From Tolypothrix sp. PCC 7910 (GTDB lineage: Bacteria; Cyanobacteriota; Cyanobacteriia; Cyanobacteriales; Nostocaceae): a DNA stretch of 64,000 nt. Location of the stretch: NCBI RefSeq assembly GCF_011769525.1, contig NZ_CP050440.1:7550001-7614000 (forward strand), written 5' to 3'. Within the stretch, counting starts at the first letter, position 1. Each line of letters opens with the position of its first letter. Below, piece after piece: positions 28,483-37,167 of this stretch. The notes beneath the pieces were generated by a model. It had not been told where the DNA came from, did not search any database, and saw nothing but the letters and a program-made list of their open reading frames with translations. Made by a program: the position numbers and the translations under genes.

Positions 28483-29955
28483 GATGCGTTTTTTATCCTC
28501 TGATGTGCGGCTTTCCCAGTATTCGCGATCGCGGAACATTTGCACTAACTCTTCTCCCACTATCAGGCTACGTTTTGTGATGTTTTCGTGGAGACTTAAG
28601 ATACTAGCAATTTGGTCACGGATACCATCTTTGGCTTTCTCTACAAAAGGATTACTAGGTATCTTCTCCAAGGCTGCTAAACTTTCGCGCAGTTCTCGCA
28701 CTTCTATTGGTTCAGGATTTTTATCTTCTTCAAAATCTACCATTCCCGCTAGTCTAGTAGCTTCATTGACTAACAAATCAGCTACCTGAGAATCTAAACT
28801 TTGACTATTCAGCATCTCTTTGGCATCGCAACGTCTCAGAGCATAGTAAGTACATTGATAGTAAGCTGTATATTGTCCATTGCGATCGTGCCGGGATGAC
28901 ATCCGAGTTAATGCACCGCCACATCTACCACACTTCAATAAATTAGCAAATGGGTTGATATCTTCTTGACGTGCAGCCCATTTATTATGGCGATTTTGAC
29001 GAATCTGGCGTTTGATTTGTTCGTGTTGTTCGCGGCTAATTATCCCCTCATGGGTGTCCCAATTACAATCCCATTGATCGAAATGGTTGATTTGTTTACC
29101 TGATGGACTGGATGTGGTGACATTAAATGGTGTTCCACCTGCGTGTACGGGATTAACTAAGAAGTTTTTTAACCCAGCAGGCGACCATTGTAAGCCAGTC
29201 CAAGGGTATCTTTGATAAGTTTTTCTTTGATTTTGCAATAAATCAAATTGCTCGATATCATTGGGCATAATCCGATGATTATCTTTTAATTTTTTACTCT
29301 TTGCGTCTACTTTCCCACTTACGCCAAACATCTCATTTAAGAGATTGCAGGTTTTTCTGACGCTACCGCAACTATCAAATATTTCAAATATAAATAAAGC
29401 TAATTCCCAAACTTTAAAACTTCTTTTCCCCTCTATCAGGGAAACACACCAACTTTCATCTTTGACATAAAAATCATTCATCACCTTCCAACCAAAAGGC
29501 GCAAACCGATGACTTTTTCGCTGCACCATACGATGCTTACGTTCAGCAGATACACGGCTGGATAACATTTTGATTTCAAATTTACTTGCAGCTAGCAAAA
29601 TATCTATTGTCAACTCGCCACCCAGACTTTCTGTATCTATGGTTTGGTCGAGTGCTACTAGCTTGATACTTCTACTGCGTAATACTTCCAGCAACGAGTA
29701 AAACAGTTTTGATGATGACCCAATGCGGTCAATTCTGGTAACTACTAAATCGCTGACAATACCCTTGGGCGATGTTTTTAAATCATCAATTAATTGCTGT
29801 AACCCAGTCCGCACTTCCGTGGTGCGACTTTGAATATCCCAATAAAAGCGATCGCATCCGACATTCTTACCTCTTTCTAGCTGTTTCTTGAGTGCGTTGC
29901 GATCCTCTTGTTGTTCAATCGTCGAAACCCGACCATAAAACCATTTCTCGCCCAT
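28417..29955 (-). CDS. Large serine recombinase, XisF-like
   Basis: A 512-residue large serine recombinase. The resolvase domain starts FYGRVSTIEQQEDRNALKKQ with the nucleophile serine in GRVS, and has LVVTRIDRIGSSSKLFYSLL; a recombinase domain and a zinc ribbon (CGRCGGAL ... YQCTYYALRRC) follow, then a coiled-coil region. Length and layout match XisF of the Anabaena fdxN element (about 514 residues), which excises that element during heterocyst formation. Its start lies only 31 bp from the 5'-truncated hupS, and a 13-bp palindrome lies between them. This is where an excisase gene of a hupS interruption element would be. Function in excision is inferred. Confidence 0.9.
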   Translation of the reverse strand: MGEKWFYGRVSTIEQQEDRNALKKQLERGKNVGCDRFYWDIQSRTTEVRTGLQQLIDDLKTSPKGIVSDLVVTRIDRIGSSSKLFYSLLEVLRSRSIKLVALDQTIDTESLGGELTIDILLAASKFEIKMLSSRVSAERKHRMVQRKSHRFAPFGWKVMNDFYVKDESWCVSLIEGKRSFKVWELALFIFEIFDSCGSVRKTCNLLNEMFGVSGKVDAKSKKLKDNHRIMPNDIEQFDLLQNQRKTYQRYPWTGLQWSPAGLKNFLVNPVHAGGTPFNVTTSSPSGKQINHFDQWDCNWDTHEGIISREQHEQIKRQIRQNRHNKWAARQEDINPFANLLKCGRCGGALTRMSSRHDRNGQYTAYYQCTYYALRRCDAKEMLNSQSLDSQVADLLVNEATRLAGMVDFEEDKNPEPIEVRELRESLAALEKIPSNPFVEKAKDGIRDQIASILSLHENITKRSLIVGEELVQMFRDREYWESRTSEDKKRILNKLVRRIVIDGRVVLGIEFL

Positions 29956-29971
29956 AAGGAAAAATTTATTC

Positions 29972-29984
29972 TATAGTGACTATA
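29972..29984. other. Candidate recombination site at the element/hupS border
   Basis: TATAGTGACTATA is a 13-bp palindrome with a central G, lying between the recombinase start (29955) and the first remaining hupS codon (29987). The residues encoded just upstream in the hupS frame (D-Y-N) do not match the conserved G-N-T that precedes MSFLNA in cyanobacterial HupS, so the junction must lie at or next to the ATG. A serine-recombinase crossover site here is inferred. Confidence 0.5.
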
Positions 29985-29986
29985 AT

Positions 29987-30901
29987 ATGTCTTTTCTCAA
30001 CGCTGAAGAACCGACAGTATGCGATTTAATTGCGGACTTTGGCATTAAAGTACTTTGGCATCCCTCCTTGGGTTTGGAACTGGGCGATAATTTACAACAA
30101 CTACTCCAAGATTGCATTTCCGGGACAATTCCCCTAGATATCTTGGTTTTTGAGGGTAGTGTTGTGAATGCCCCCAACGGCACAGGTGAATGGAACCGCT
30201 TTGCCGATCGCCCCATGAAAGATTGGTTAACAGACCTCGCCCAAGCTGCTAGTTTCATTGTGGCTGTAGGAGACTGTGCTACCTGGGGAGGCATACCTGC
30301 CATGTCACCCAATCCTAGCGAATCCCAAGGGTTGCAATTCCTCAAGCGTGAACCAGGTGGTTTTTTCGGTCAAGACTTCCGCACCAAATCCGGCTTACCC
30401 GTAATTAACATTCCCGGATGTCCCGCCCATCCTGATTGGATTAGTCAAATTTTAGTGGCGATCGCCACCGGACGCTTAGGCGACATTACCTTAGACGAAC
30501 TCAACCGTCCTCAAACCTTCTTCAAAAGCTACACCCAAATTGGTTGTACGCGTAACGTCCACTTTGCCTACAAAGCATCTACTGTGGAATTTGGTCAACG
30601 CAAAGGGTGCCTATTCTACGATTTAGGTTGTCGTGGCCCCATGACCCACTCTTCCTGCAACCGTATTTTGTGGAATCGGGTTTCCTCTAAAACTCGTGCC
30701 GGTATGCCTTGTTTAGGATGTACCGAACCAGAATTTCCCTTCTACGACCTCAAACCAGGAACCGTATTTAAAACCCAAACTGTCATGGGAGTTCCCAAAG
30801 AACTACCACCAGGAGTCAAAGCAAAAGACTATGCTTTACTGACGATGGTAGCTAAAGACATAGCACCACCTTGGGCAGAAGAAGACATTTTCACAATTTA
30901 G
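29987..30901 (+). CDS. hupS: Uptake [NiFe] hydrogenase small subunit, 5' end missing (interrupted)
   Basis: A 304-residue frame that matches HupS from MSFLNAEEPTVCDLIADFG to WAEEDIFTI. Cyanobacterial HupS is about 320 residues and begins with roughly 16 more, including the ACSG motif that holds the first cysteine of the proximal iron-sulfur cluster. Those are absent, and no ribosome-binding site precedes the ATG. The later cluster cysteines are present (GDCATWGG, GCPAHPDW, GCTRNVHF, CLFYDLGCRG, CLGCTEP). An XisF-like recombinase abuts the break, so I read this as the 3' part of a gene interrupted by an excisable element, with the first codons beyond the window. In heterocysts excision would restore it. 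A simple dead gene is the alternative, but hupL and the rest of hupS are well kept. Confidence 0.92.
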   Translation: MSFLNAEEPTVCDLIADFGIKVLWHPSLGLELGDNLQQLLQDCISGTIPLDILVFEGSVVNAPNGTGEWNRFADRPMKDWLTDLAQAASFIVAVGDCATWGGIPAMSPNPSESQGLQFLKREPGGFFGQDFRTKSGLPVINIPGCPAHPDWISQILVAIATGRLGDITLDELNRPQTFFKSYTQIGCTRNVHFAYKASTVEFGQRKGCLFYDLGCRGPMTHSSCNRILWNRVSSKTRAGMPCLGCTEPEFPFYDLKPGTVFKTQTVMGVPKELPPGVKAKDYALLTMVAKDIAPPWAEEDIFTI

Positions 30902-31024
30902 GGAATGGGGCATTGGGCATAGGGCATTGGGCACGGGGCATTGGGTATTGGGTGAATAACCAATATGTTTGACCCTGGACTCTTGACCCTGGACTCTTGA
31001 CTAATGACAAAGGACTAAGGACAA
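30902..31024 (+). repeat. Short tandem repeats in the hupS-hupL spacer
   Basis: The spacer holds repeated GGGCATTGGGCA-type units (30903-30953) and two copies of CCCTGGACTCTTGA (30974-31001), followed by GACAAAGGACTAAGGACAAATG leading into hupL. Repeats between hupS and hupL are known in Nostoc and have been proposed to form a hairpin that sets relative expression. Confidence 0.75.
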
Positions 31025-32620
31025 ATGACAATTCAAACATTAGACATCTCGCCAGTCGGTAGAGTAGAAGGTGATTTAGATGTCCGGGTGGAAATTGAAG
31101 ACGGATATGTAGTCAACGCCTGGACTCATGCAGAACTCTTCCGGGGATTTGAAATTATCCTTCGTGGTAAAGACCCCCAAGCCGGATTAATCGTTACGCC
31201 TCGCATTTGTGGTATCTGCGGTGGTTCTCACCTAACTTCTGCATCTTGGGCACTCGATACACTCTGGGGTACAGAAGTTCCACGCAATGCGATTTTAGCG
31301 AGAAATTTAGGTCAAATTGTCGAAACCATCCAAAGTATACCCCGCTATTTTTATGGTCTTTTTGCAATTGACCTGACTAATAAAAAGTACCGCAGTAGTC
31401 GGTTTTATGAAGAAGCCACCAAGCGCTTTGCAGCTTTCACAGGCACTTCCTACGAATTAGGTGTGACCATTTCTGCCAAACCTGTAGAAATTTACGCTTT
31501 ATTAGGTGGTCAATGGCCCCATTCTAGTTACATGGTTCCTGGCGGTGTGATGTGCGCCCCCACACTCACAGACATTACCCGCGCTTGGTCACTATTAGAA
31601 TATTTCCGTACTAACTGGTTAGAACCAGTATGGTTGGGTTGTTCCCTAGAACGCTATGAAGAAATTCAAACCTATGATGACTTCATGGATTGGTTAGATG
31701 AAGACCGCAAGCATCGGGAATCCGACTTGGGTTTATATTGGCGCATGGGTTTAGATATTGGTCTAGATAGATTTGGTGCTGGTGTTGGTAAATATGTGAC
31801 TTGGGGATATTTACCCCATGAGGACAAATATCAACAGCCCACAATTGATGGGCGAAATGCGGCGATGATCATGAAGAGTGGAGTGTATGACAGTTTCAGC
31901 GACACCCATACTTTAATGCACCCATCTTTTGCCCGTGAGAATACTACTCACTCTTGGTACGATGAGGGTACAGCCGATGTTTACCCAGGCGATCGCACAA
32001 CTAATCCCATCCAAAAAAATACAAAAGACTTCGATAATGCCTATTCTTGGGCCAGTGCAGTCCTACACAAAGATTTCGGACGTTTAGAAGCAGGCCCCTT
32101 AGCACGTCAGTTAGTTGCAGGTGGTAAGCATGGCGAATCTTGGCAACACCAAGACGGGTTTATTTTAGACGTGTTCAAGCAAATGGGTGGCCCTAGCATT
32201 CACGTGCGTCAACTAGCACGAGTTCACGAAATTGTCAAGCTTTACCGCCAAGCTGAACACTGCTTGCGCGAATTTAAGTTAAATGACCCCTGGTATATCA
32301 AACCCCAAGAAAAAGATGGTAAAGGATGGGGTGGAACCGAAGCCGCACGGGGTTCCCTGTGTCACTGGGTAGAAGTAGAGGGCGGTAAGATTAAGAACTA
32401 CCAAGTTATTGCCCCCGGTACTTGGAATATAGGCCCTCGCGATGGTAATGGCGCACGCGGCCCGATTGAGGAAGCTTTAATCGGCACACCTATCTATGAT
32501 TCTAAAGATCCAGTAGAAGTAGGTCACGTTGCGCGATCATTCGACTCTTGTTTAGTATGTACAGTTCACGCCCACGATGCCAAGACTGGTGAAGAATTGG
32601 CGCGGTTTAGAACTGCTTAA
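31025..32620 (+). CDS. hupL: Uptake [NiFe] hydrogenase large subunit
   Basis: A 531-residue complete HupL. The active-site ligands are visible as RICGICGGSH near residue 60 and DSCLVCTVH near the C-terminus; the short tail after that histidine is the usual target of the maturation protease. With HupS it re-oxidises hydrogen released by nitrogenase in heterocysts. In Anabaena PCC 7120 hupL is interrupted by an excisable element with xisC; here hupL is continuous and hupS carries the break instead. Follows hupS after a repeat-rich 123-bp spacer, same operon. Confidence 0.97.
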   Translation: MTIQTLDISPVGRVEGDLDVRVEIEDGYVVNAWTHAELFRGFEIILRGKDPQAGLIVTPRICGICGGSHLTSASWALDTLWGTEVPRNAILARNLGQIVETIQSIPRYFYGLFAIDLTNKKYRSSRFYEEATKRFAAFTGTSYELGVTISAKPVEIYALLGGQWPHSSYMVPGGVMCAPTLTDITRAWSLLEYFRTNWLEPVWLGCSLERYEEIQTYDDFMDWLDEDRKHRESDLGLYWRMGLDIGLDRFGAGVGKYVTWGYLPHEDKYQQPTIDGRNAAMIMKSGVYDSFSDTHTLMHPSFARENTTHSWYDEGTADVYPGDRTTNPIQKNTKDFDNAYSWASAVLHKDFGRLEAGPLARQLVAGGKHGESWQHQDGFILDVFKQMGGPSIHVRQLARVHEIVKLYRQAEHCLREFKLNDPWYIKPQEKDGKGWGGTEAARGSLCHWVEVEGGKIKNYQVIAPGTWNIGPRDGNGARGPIEEALIGTPIYDSKDPVEVGHVARSFDSCLVCTVHAHDAKTGEELARFRTA

Positions 32621-32632
32621 ATTTAGTGTTTT

Positions 32633-32659
32633 GGTGCGTTATCCTACGATGAACGCACC
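32633..32659 (+). terminator. Hairpin after hupL
   Basis: GGTGCGTT and AACGCACC form a perfect 8-bp stem around an 11-base loop, 12 bp after the hupL stop. There is no long T run, so it may be a dispersed repeat that also protects or ends the transcript. The rest of 32660-32857 holds a dispersed CGCGCCTTTGCGCC-type repeat and no gene. Confidence 0.5.
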
Positions 32660-32857
32660 TAATTTGCATCTCAACTTTTCCAAATGCGATCGCCTAATTC
32701 ATATTTAGTAGATTACAGCAGTTTTCATGTATTTAGACCACACGCTAATATCTGTATTTCTTTGTTCCTTCGCGCCTTTGCGCCTTTGCGTGAGATATAA
32801 ACATGTGGTTCATTTACCTGAAAATCGCTGTAAGATCTGCTTCAATTCGGTTTACTA

Positions 32858-33067
32858 CTATTCCGATTGTCCTTCGATTGATATACCTTGAATTTTTTCA
32901 GTAAGATTCTCTTCCCATTGAGAATCTCTCGTATCTATACTAATCATTCGTCCAGCCGCTTGGGAACGATCAACATACACTTGAAATGCGACGATATCTT
33001 CTCGATGAGTTAGTATATAACGTCGTAATTCATCAAGGCTCATCGCTTCATAATTAACTGTTGTCAT
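32858..33067 (-). CDS. Small DUF6887-type protein
   Basis: A 69-residue protein with MSLDELRRYILTHREDIVAF, the signature I associate with the cyanobacterial DUF6887 family; function unknown. Its ATG overlaps the stop of the upstream gene by four bases (ATGA), which implies translational coupling. That upstream gene is a DUF6888-type reading frame now split by an insertion sequence, so this gene has probably lost its promoter. The pair is common in cyanobacteria; a toxin-antitoxin role is only a guess from size and layout. Confidence 0.7.
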   Translation of the reverse strand: MTTVNYEAMSLDELRRYILTHREDIVAFQVYVDRSQAAGRMISIDTRDSQWEENLTEKIQGISIEGQSE

Positions 33068-33226
33068 GGCTCGTATCCTCGAGTAGGCTTAATCTCAAAA
33101 TCTAAATTTTCTCCAGCCAGTACGTATAATCTGCCAGTTCTTTCATCTATCCGAACAAGTTCAATACTTCTATACTGCCATCCAGGGTAAATAATATTAG
33201 TCAGTCGATAACAAAGTCTGTAAAGT

Positions 33227-34943
33227 CGAATGGCACTAAGAAAAGCTATAAGCTATGTAGAATAAGCAGCACAGCTTTTAACGCTCTTAAACATGGAAGG
33301 ATAGCTCAGGAGATTGTGCTTGATGCAGAGTGCAAGAGTTGCGTTCACGAAGTGTGCCGCAGGTATCGATTTGTTGAGAGAGCTTTTTGGGATATTGTAC
33401 CGACCCATAGTGCGATCGCCCCGTGGTCGATTACGAAACAAGTATGTAGGGGTGGGCAAAAATTTTTGTAGGTAGAAAAAGCTTACTCGTTCATGAAATA
33501 CTTTCTTTGATACAAGTAAGCCAATAGCATAACTACTACTGTGACACTAAGAGTACAAATTCTCAAGGATAAATTGAGTCAAAGTTTAGGACTGCCTTTT
33601 CAAGAATTATTGCCAGAATCTGCAATTAAACAAGCAATTTCGGAGTTGAAAATTAAATATAAAAAGCGATTATTTGACCCAATAATAACGTTGTGGGCAT
33701 TTTTATCGCAAGTACTGGACACTGACAAAAGTTGCCACAATGCTGTGAGTAAAATAATTGCACATCTAGCAGAAGAAGAGGTAGAGATTCCTTCAAGTGA
33801 TACAAGTGGATACTGCCAAGCCAGAGCAAGGCTTCCAGAGAAATTATTAGAAAAACTGTTCAACTCCTCAGCAAAAAATCTAGAAGAGCAAATGACAGAA
33901 GACCATTTATGGTATGGCCGCAACATCAAAGTAATAGATGGGTCAACAGTGTCTATGCCGGACACAGTAGAAAACCAAAAAGAATATCCTCAACCAAGTA
34001 GTCAAAAGCCCGGATGTGGGTTTCCAATTGCCAAAATCGGTGTGATATTCAGTTTAGTGACGGGAGCCGCCGTTGCTTTGTGCATAGATGTTCTGAACAC
34101 TCATGATATTAAATTAGCAAGAAAACTGTACAGTTTTCTTAAACCCAATGATGTCCTGTTAGGTGATAGAGCTTTTTGCGCTTATGCTGATATAGTTACT
34201 ATTACAAAACTTGGTTGTGACGCTGTATTCCGTAAGCATCAATCTCGCACAACCACTATGCGAAAAGGTAAAATTGTTGGTGATTGTGACAAGCTTGTTA
34301 CTTGGCATAAACCTAAAAGATGCCCCAAGGGATTAAGTAAAGATGAATTTGATGCTTTACCTCAAAGTATAACTGTGCGAGAGATTTACTATTACATTGT
34401 TATTCCTGGTTTTCGCACAGCACGGGTTAGCTTAATTACTACTCTTTTAGATAAATCAACTTATTCTACTTTAGAAGTTATTGGACTTTACGGCAAACGC
34501 TGGGATGTTGAACTTGATTTAAGACATTTAAAAACTACTTTGGGTATGGATATTCTCCGATGTAAAACACCCTCAATGGTACGTAAAGAAATTCATGTTT
34601 ATTTACTCGCTTACAATCTACTTCGTAGTTTAATGTGGCAGGCTGGGACTACTTACAATACTCCTCCCTTACGTTTATCATTGCAGGGTACTCGTCATCA
34701 TTTAATTAATTTTATTGATAAATTAGAGGCGGTTACTCTTCAAAAACGTCGGCGAATTTACCGCACTTTGCTAAAAGTTATTGTTCACAAACCAGTTCCT
34801 GACCGCCCCGCCAGAACTGAGCCACGCGCCAGAAAACGTCGTCCGAAAGCTTACCCTTCAATGACCAAGCCCCGGCATGAATTACGTAAACAATTACAAA
34901 CTGCTTAATTGGTAAGCTTTACAGCTTTTCTTAGTGCCATTCG
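33227..34943 (+). mobile_element. Intact IS4-family insertion sequence
   Basis: The element is 1717 bp, bounded by 21-bp perfect inverted repeats (33227-33247, beginning CGAATGGCACTAAG, and 34923-34943) and flanked by the 10-bp direct repeat TCTGTAAAGT (33217-33226 and 34944-34953). A target duplication of this size fits the IS4 family. It encodes one full-length transposase and splits a DUF6888-type gene. Intact ends, perfect duplication and an intact gene suggest a recent and possibly still active copy. Confidence 0.92.
33541..34908 (+). CDS. IS4-family DDE transposase
   Basis: A 455-residue transposase starting at GTG 33541. The catalytic triad can be placed: D in VIDGST (about 137), D in LLGDRAF (about 221), and E in the Y-x2-R-x3-E-x6-K signature (YGKRWDVELDLRHLK). 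The protein is full length with a basic C-terminal tail (RARKRRPKAYPS). It is the only gene of the element at 33227-34943. Confidence 0.95.
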   Translation: MTLRVQILKDKLSQSLGLPFQELLPESAIKQAISELKIKYKKRLFDPIITLWAFLSQVLDTDKSCHNAVSKIIAHLAEEEVEIPSSDTSGYCQARARLPEKLLEKLFNSSAKNLEEQMTEDHLWYGRNIKVIDGSTVSMPDTVENQKEYPQPSSQKPGCGFPIAKIGVIFSLVTGAAVALCIDVLNTHDIKLARKLYSFLKPNDVLLGDRAFCAYADIVTITKLGCDAVFRKHQSRTTTMRKGKIVGDCDKLVTWHKPKRCPKGLSKDEFDALPQSITVREIYYYIVIPGFRTARVSLITTLLDKSTYSTLEVIGLYGKRWDVELDLRHLKTTLGMDILRCKTPSMVRKEIHVYLLAYNLLRSLMWQAGTTYNTPPLRLSLQGTRHHLINFIDKLEAVTLQKRRRIYRTLLKVIVHKPVPDRPARTEPRARKRRPKAYPSMTKPRHELRKQLQTA

Positions 34944-35101
34944 TCTGTAAAGTCCTTGAGTTTGATCATTTGTGGGATTCATATATGAGGTATAGCTTAA
35001 CTTGCTAACTCATAATACGGCTCAATTACCACTATTACTACGTGGGTTTACTTGTTACGGCTTTAAAGGAGTCTCAAAAATGGAAATGCGATCGCTAAAA
35101 A

Positions 35102-35236
35102 ATGACAGCACCTCATGCTTTACGTGCGGCTGCATTGCCTTTACATCATCGCCCTCCTGCTGGCAAAATTTTAATTGCCCAAGTTCAGATAGAAAATAGC
35201 ACACTTATCAGTACAGATTCCATGTTAAACCAATAG
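35102..35236 (+). pseudogene. Remnant of a PIN-domain (VapC-type) toxin
   Basis: A 44-residue frame reads MTAPHALRAAALPLHHRPPA and GKILIAQVQIENSTLISTDS, ending MLNQ. This matches the C-terminal part of VapC-type PIN toxins (HAL-A-LP-HH-DPFDR-LIAQA--E-L-L-S-D). The N-terminal acidic residues of the nuclease are missing, and DPFDR is changed to PPAGK, so it is dead. No antitoxin gene was found next to it. The stretch 34983-35101 before it shows nothing else. Confidence 0.6.
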
Positions 35237-35271
35237 GAAATTTCGCTATTTTAGCCAGCCATTTCGTCATA

Positions 35272-36888
35272 CTATACTTGATTTCCTTTCTTCAAAAATC
35301 GTTGACGCATCCGCACCACAAAAGTATTTACCTCTGGTATCTTCATCCATGAGGCAAAGATTGCAAACACACCAAGACCTACTAAGCCAGCAATAGATAA
35401 CTCTATTAGTAGAATTACTAAACCTGATTTACCTAAAACCTGCTGACAACCAACTAAAGTTGCATAGCTAGCTATTCCAGAAACTAAGCTAGCAGCAGTT
35501 AAACTAATAATCGGTACACTCCACTCTCGCCAAGGTAAACCATTGAGTTTGCGATCGAGCAGCCATAATAGCATTAACATAGAGCTACAATTTACGCCTA
35601 CGGTTGCTAACACCAAACCAGGCGCGCCAAATGGTTTAACAAAAAACCAATCCAGTACAATATTCAGAAAGATATTCAAAATACTAATGCGAAATGGTGT
35701 TTGACCATCACCCAAAGCATAAAATACCCGGACTAAAACATCACGCCCTAAATAGGCAAACATTCCAATTCCGTAAGCAATTAGTAATGAAGAAACTAGC
35801 TGGGTAGCCTCTTGCTTGAAAGCGCCGCGCTCATATACTACCTGCACAATGGGGACAGATAAAGCCACCATTAACGCGCCCAGAGGTAGCATAGTTACAG
35901 CGGTCAGCAACAACCCTTGACGAATACGTATTTTGAGATCTGGCCAATTGTCTGGCTCCGCCAATTTCGCAAATATTGGTAATAAGGGCAACAAAATAAT
36001 ATTAGAAATAATCCCTAAAGGAGTTTGTACTAGAAGATTGGCATAGTTAAAACCAGCCGCAGCACCAGGGATAGGACTAGCAAAATAAAGGTCTGTAGCC
36101 ACATTAATCGGCATCATCCCAGAAGAGATGGTTGCCGGAGTCATAATTTTAATTACTTGTTGAACCCCAGGGGATTTGAAATCAAACCGTAGCCGTAATG
36201 TGCCTAATCCTAAGCGCCATTGCACAATTAACTGCACCAACCATTGCAAAATGGCTCCGGCTAAGGTTCCCCAAGCTAACATCATGCCACCGATGTAAGC
36301 GTATTCTGGGAGGATAATATCTTTGCCATATTGCAAAGCTAAAATCCCAATACCTGCAACAACAGTAATACTAGATAATAAAGGACTAATAGAAAGTAAC
36401 CAATATTGATTGGCAGCGTTGAGAGTGCCAAACCCAATGCCAATTAATCCAGAAAATAGAGCCATTGGGGCCATGATGCGGATTTGTTGGATGGCGATCG
36501 CTCTGGTAGTCTCTTTTAAACCATGACCAACAAAATCCACTACTACATCGGCAAACACAATTTGCGCCAATGTCACCAGCAACAGCAATCCACCGACTAA
36601 GGTTGTGACTGTTTCTACTAAAGGAGCCGCTTCTTCTTGCTTACGCTTAGCTAAAACACTCACAACGGCACTGTGTAAAGGCCCGTTCACGCCACCGAGT
36701 AATATTAATAAAAAGCCAGGAATAATGTAGGCATAACTATAAGCAGTAGCAGCAGCACCCACACCAAAAGCAGCTGCGATCGCTTGCTGCCTTACTAAAC
36801 CAAATACTTTACTAATTAAGGTAGCGATGGCAACAATGCCAGCAATTCCTGCAAATGAACGAGAGGGCTTTTGGTCTTGTTTAGTCAC
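35272..36888 (-). CDS. murJ: Lipid II flippase MurJ
   Basis: A 538-residue MurJ/MviN protein with about 14 membrane segments. It starts RSFAGIAGIVAIATLISKVFGLVRQQAIAAAFG, the family signature, and has NVATDLYFAS and GPLHSAVVSVLAKRK in the expected places. It moves lipid-linked peptidoglycan precursor across the inner membrane. Starts with GTG at 36888. A lone leftward gene; the 279-bp gap to the next gene holds its promoter. Confidence 0.95.
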   Translation of the reverse strand: MTKQDQKPSRSFAGIAGIVAIATLISKVFGLVRQQAIAAAFGVGAAATAYSYAYIIPGFLLILLGGVNGPLHSAVVSVLAKRKQEEAAPLVETVTTLVGGLLLLVTLAQIVFADVVVDFVGHGLKETTRAIAIQQIRIMAPMALFSGLIGIGFGTLNAANQYWLLSISPLLSSITVVAGIGILALQYGKDIILPEYAYIGGMMLAWGTLAGAILQWLVQLIVQWRLGLGTLRLRFDFKSPGVQQVIKIMTPATISSGMMPINVATDLYFASPIPGAAAGFNYANLLVQTPLGIISNIILLPLLPIFAKLAEPDNWPDLKIRIRQGLLLTAVTMLPLGALMVALSVPIVQVVYERGAFKQEATQLVSSLLIAYGIGMFAYLGRDVLVRVFYALGDGQTPFRISILNIFLNIVLDWFFVKPFGAPGLVLATVGVNCSSMLMLLWLLDRKLNGLPWREWSVPIISLTAASLVSGIASYATLVGCQQVLGKSGLVILLIELSIAGLVGLGVFAIFASWMKIPEVNTFVVRMRQRFLKKGNQV

Positions 36889-37167
36889 GAATAATACCTG
36901 ACAACTCTAACTGAGTGCATATCTCAACACATTTAACCTGCAATTGTAGAGTCTATCAGGCAAATTATCAAAAATTAGTTATTTGGCGTTTGTCAAAGGG
37001 AACAGGTATGATGCGTGAATTTTAAATTGTTTGTCCCTCTTGTCTCTGTTATTCCCATTCCCAAACTTAGACTTGCTTTTTAGCAAGTAATTATGAGATA
37101 TTCTGTTTGTAGACAAAGTACTATAAATCTATCAATATAGTGGTGTATTTGCCAAGCGAGACAACTT

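Larger units (their letters stand above)
33064..34982 (-). pseudogene. DUF6888-type small gene split by an IS4 element
   Basis: Removing the insertion sequence and one copy of its 10-bp target duplication restores a single frame from ATG at 34980-34982 to TGA at 33064-33066: MNPTNDQTQGLYRLCYRLTN, then IIYPGWQYRSIELVRIDERT, GRLYVLAGENLDFEIKP and TRGYEP, about 63 residues. The LVRIDERTGRLYVLAGE core is typical of the DUF6888 family that pairs with DUF6887. The 5' part is 34954-34982 and the 3' part 33064-33216. As it stands the gene is broken. The clean repair shows the insertion is recent. Confidence 0.8.

Noticed and set aside
29987-30901. hupS as a complete gene starting at MSFLNA
   Set aside because: It is ~16 codons short of the family, lacks the first cluster cysteine and a ribosome-binding site, and abuts a recombinase.
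35002-35199. 65-residue frame at 35.0 kb as a gene
   Set aside because: Another frame of the same stretch matches a PIN toxin end; this one has no recognisable content.
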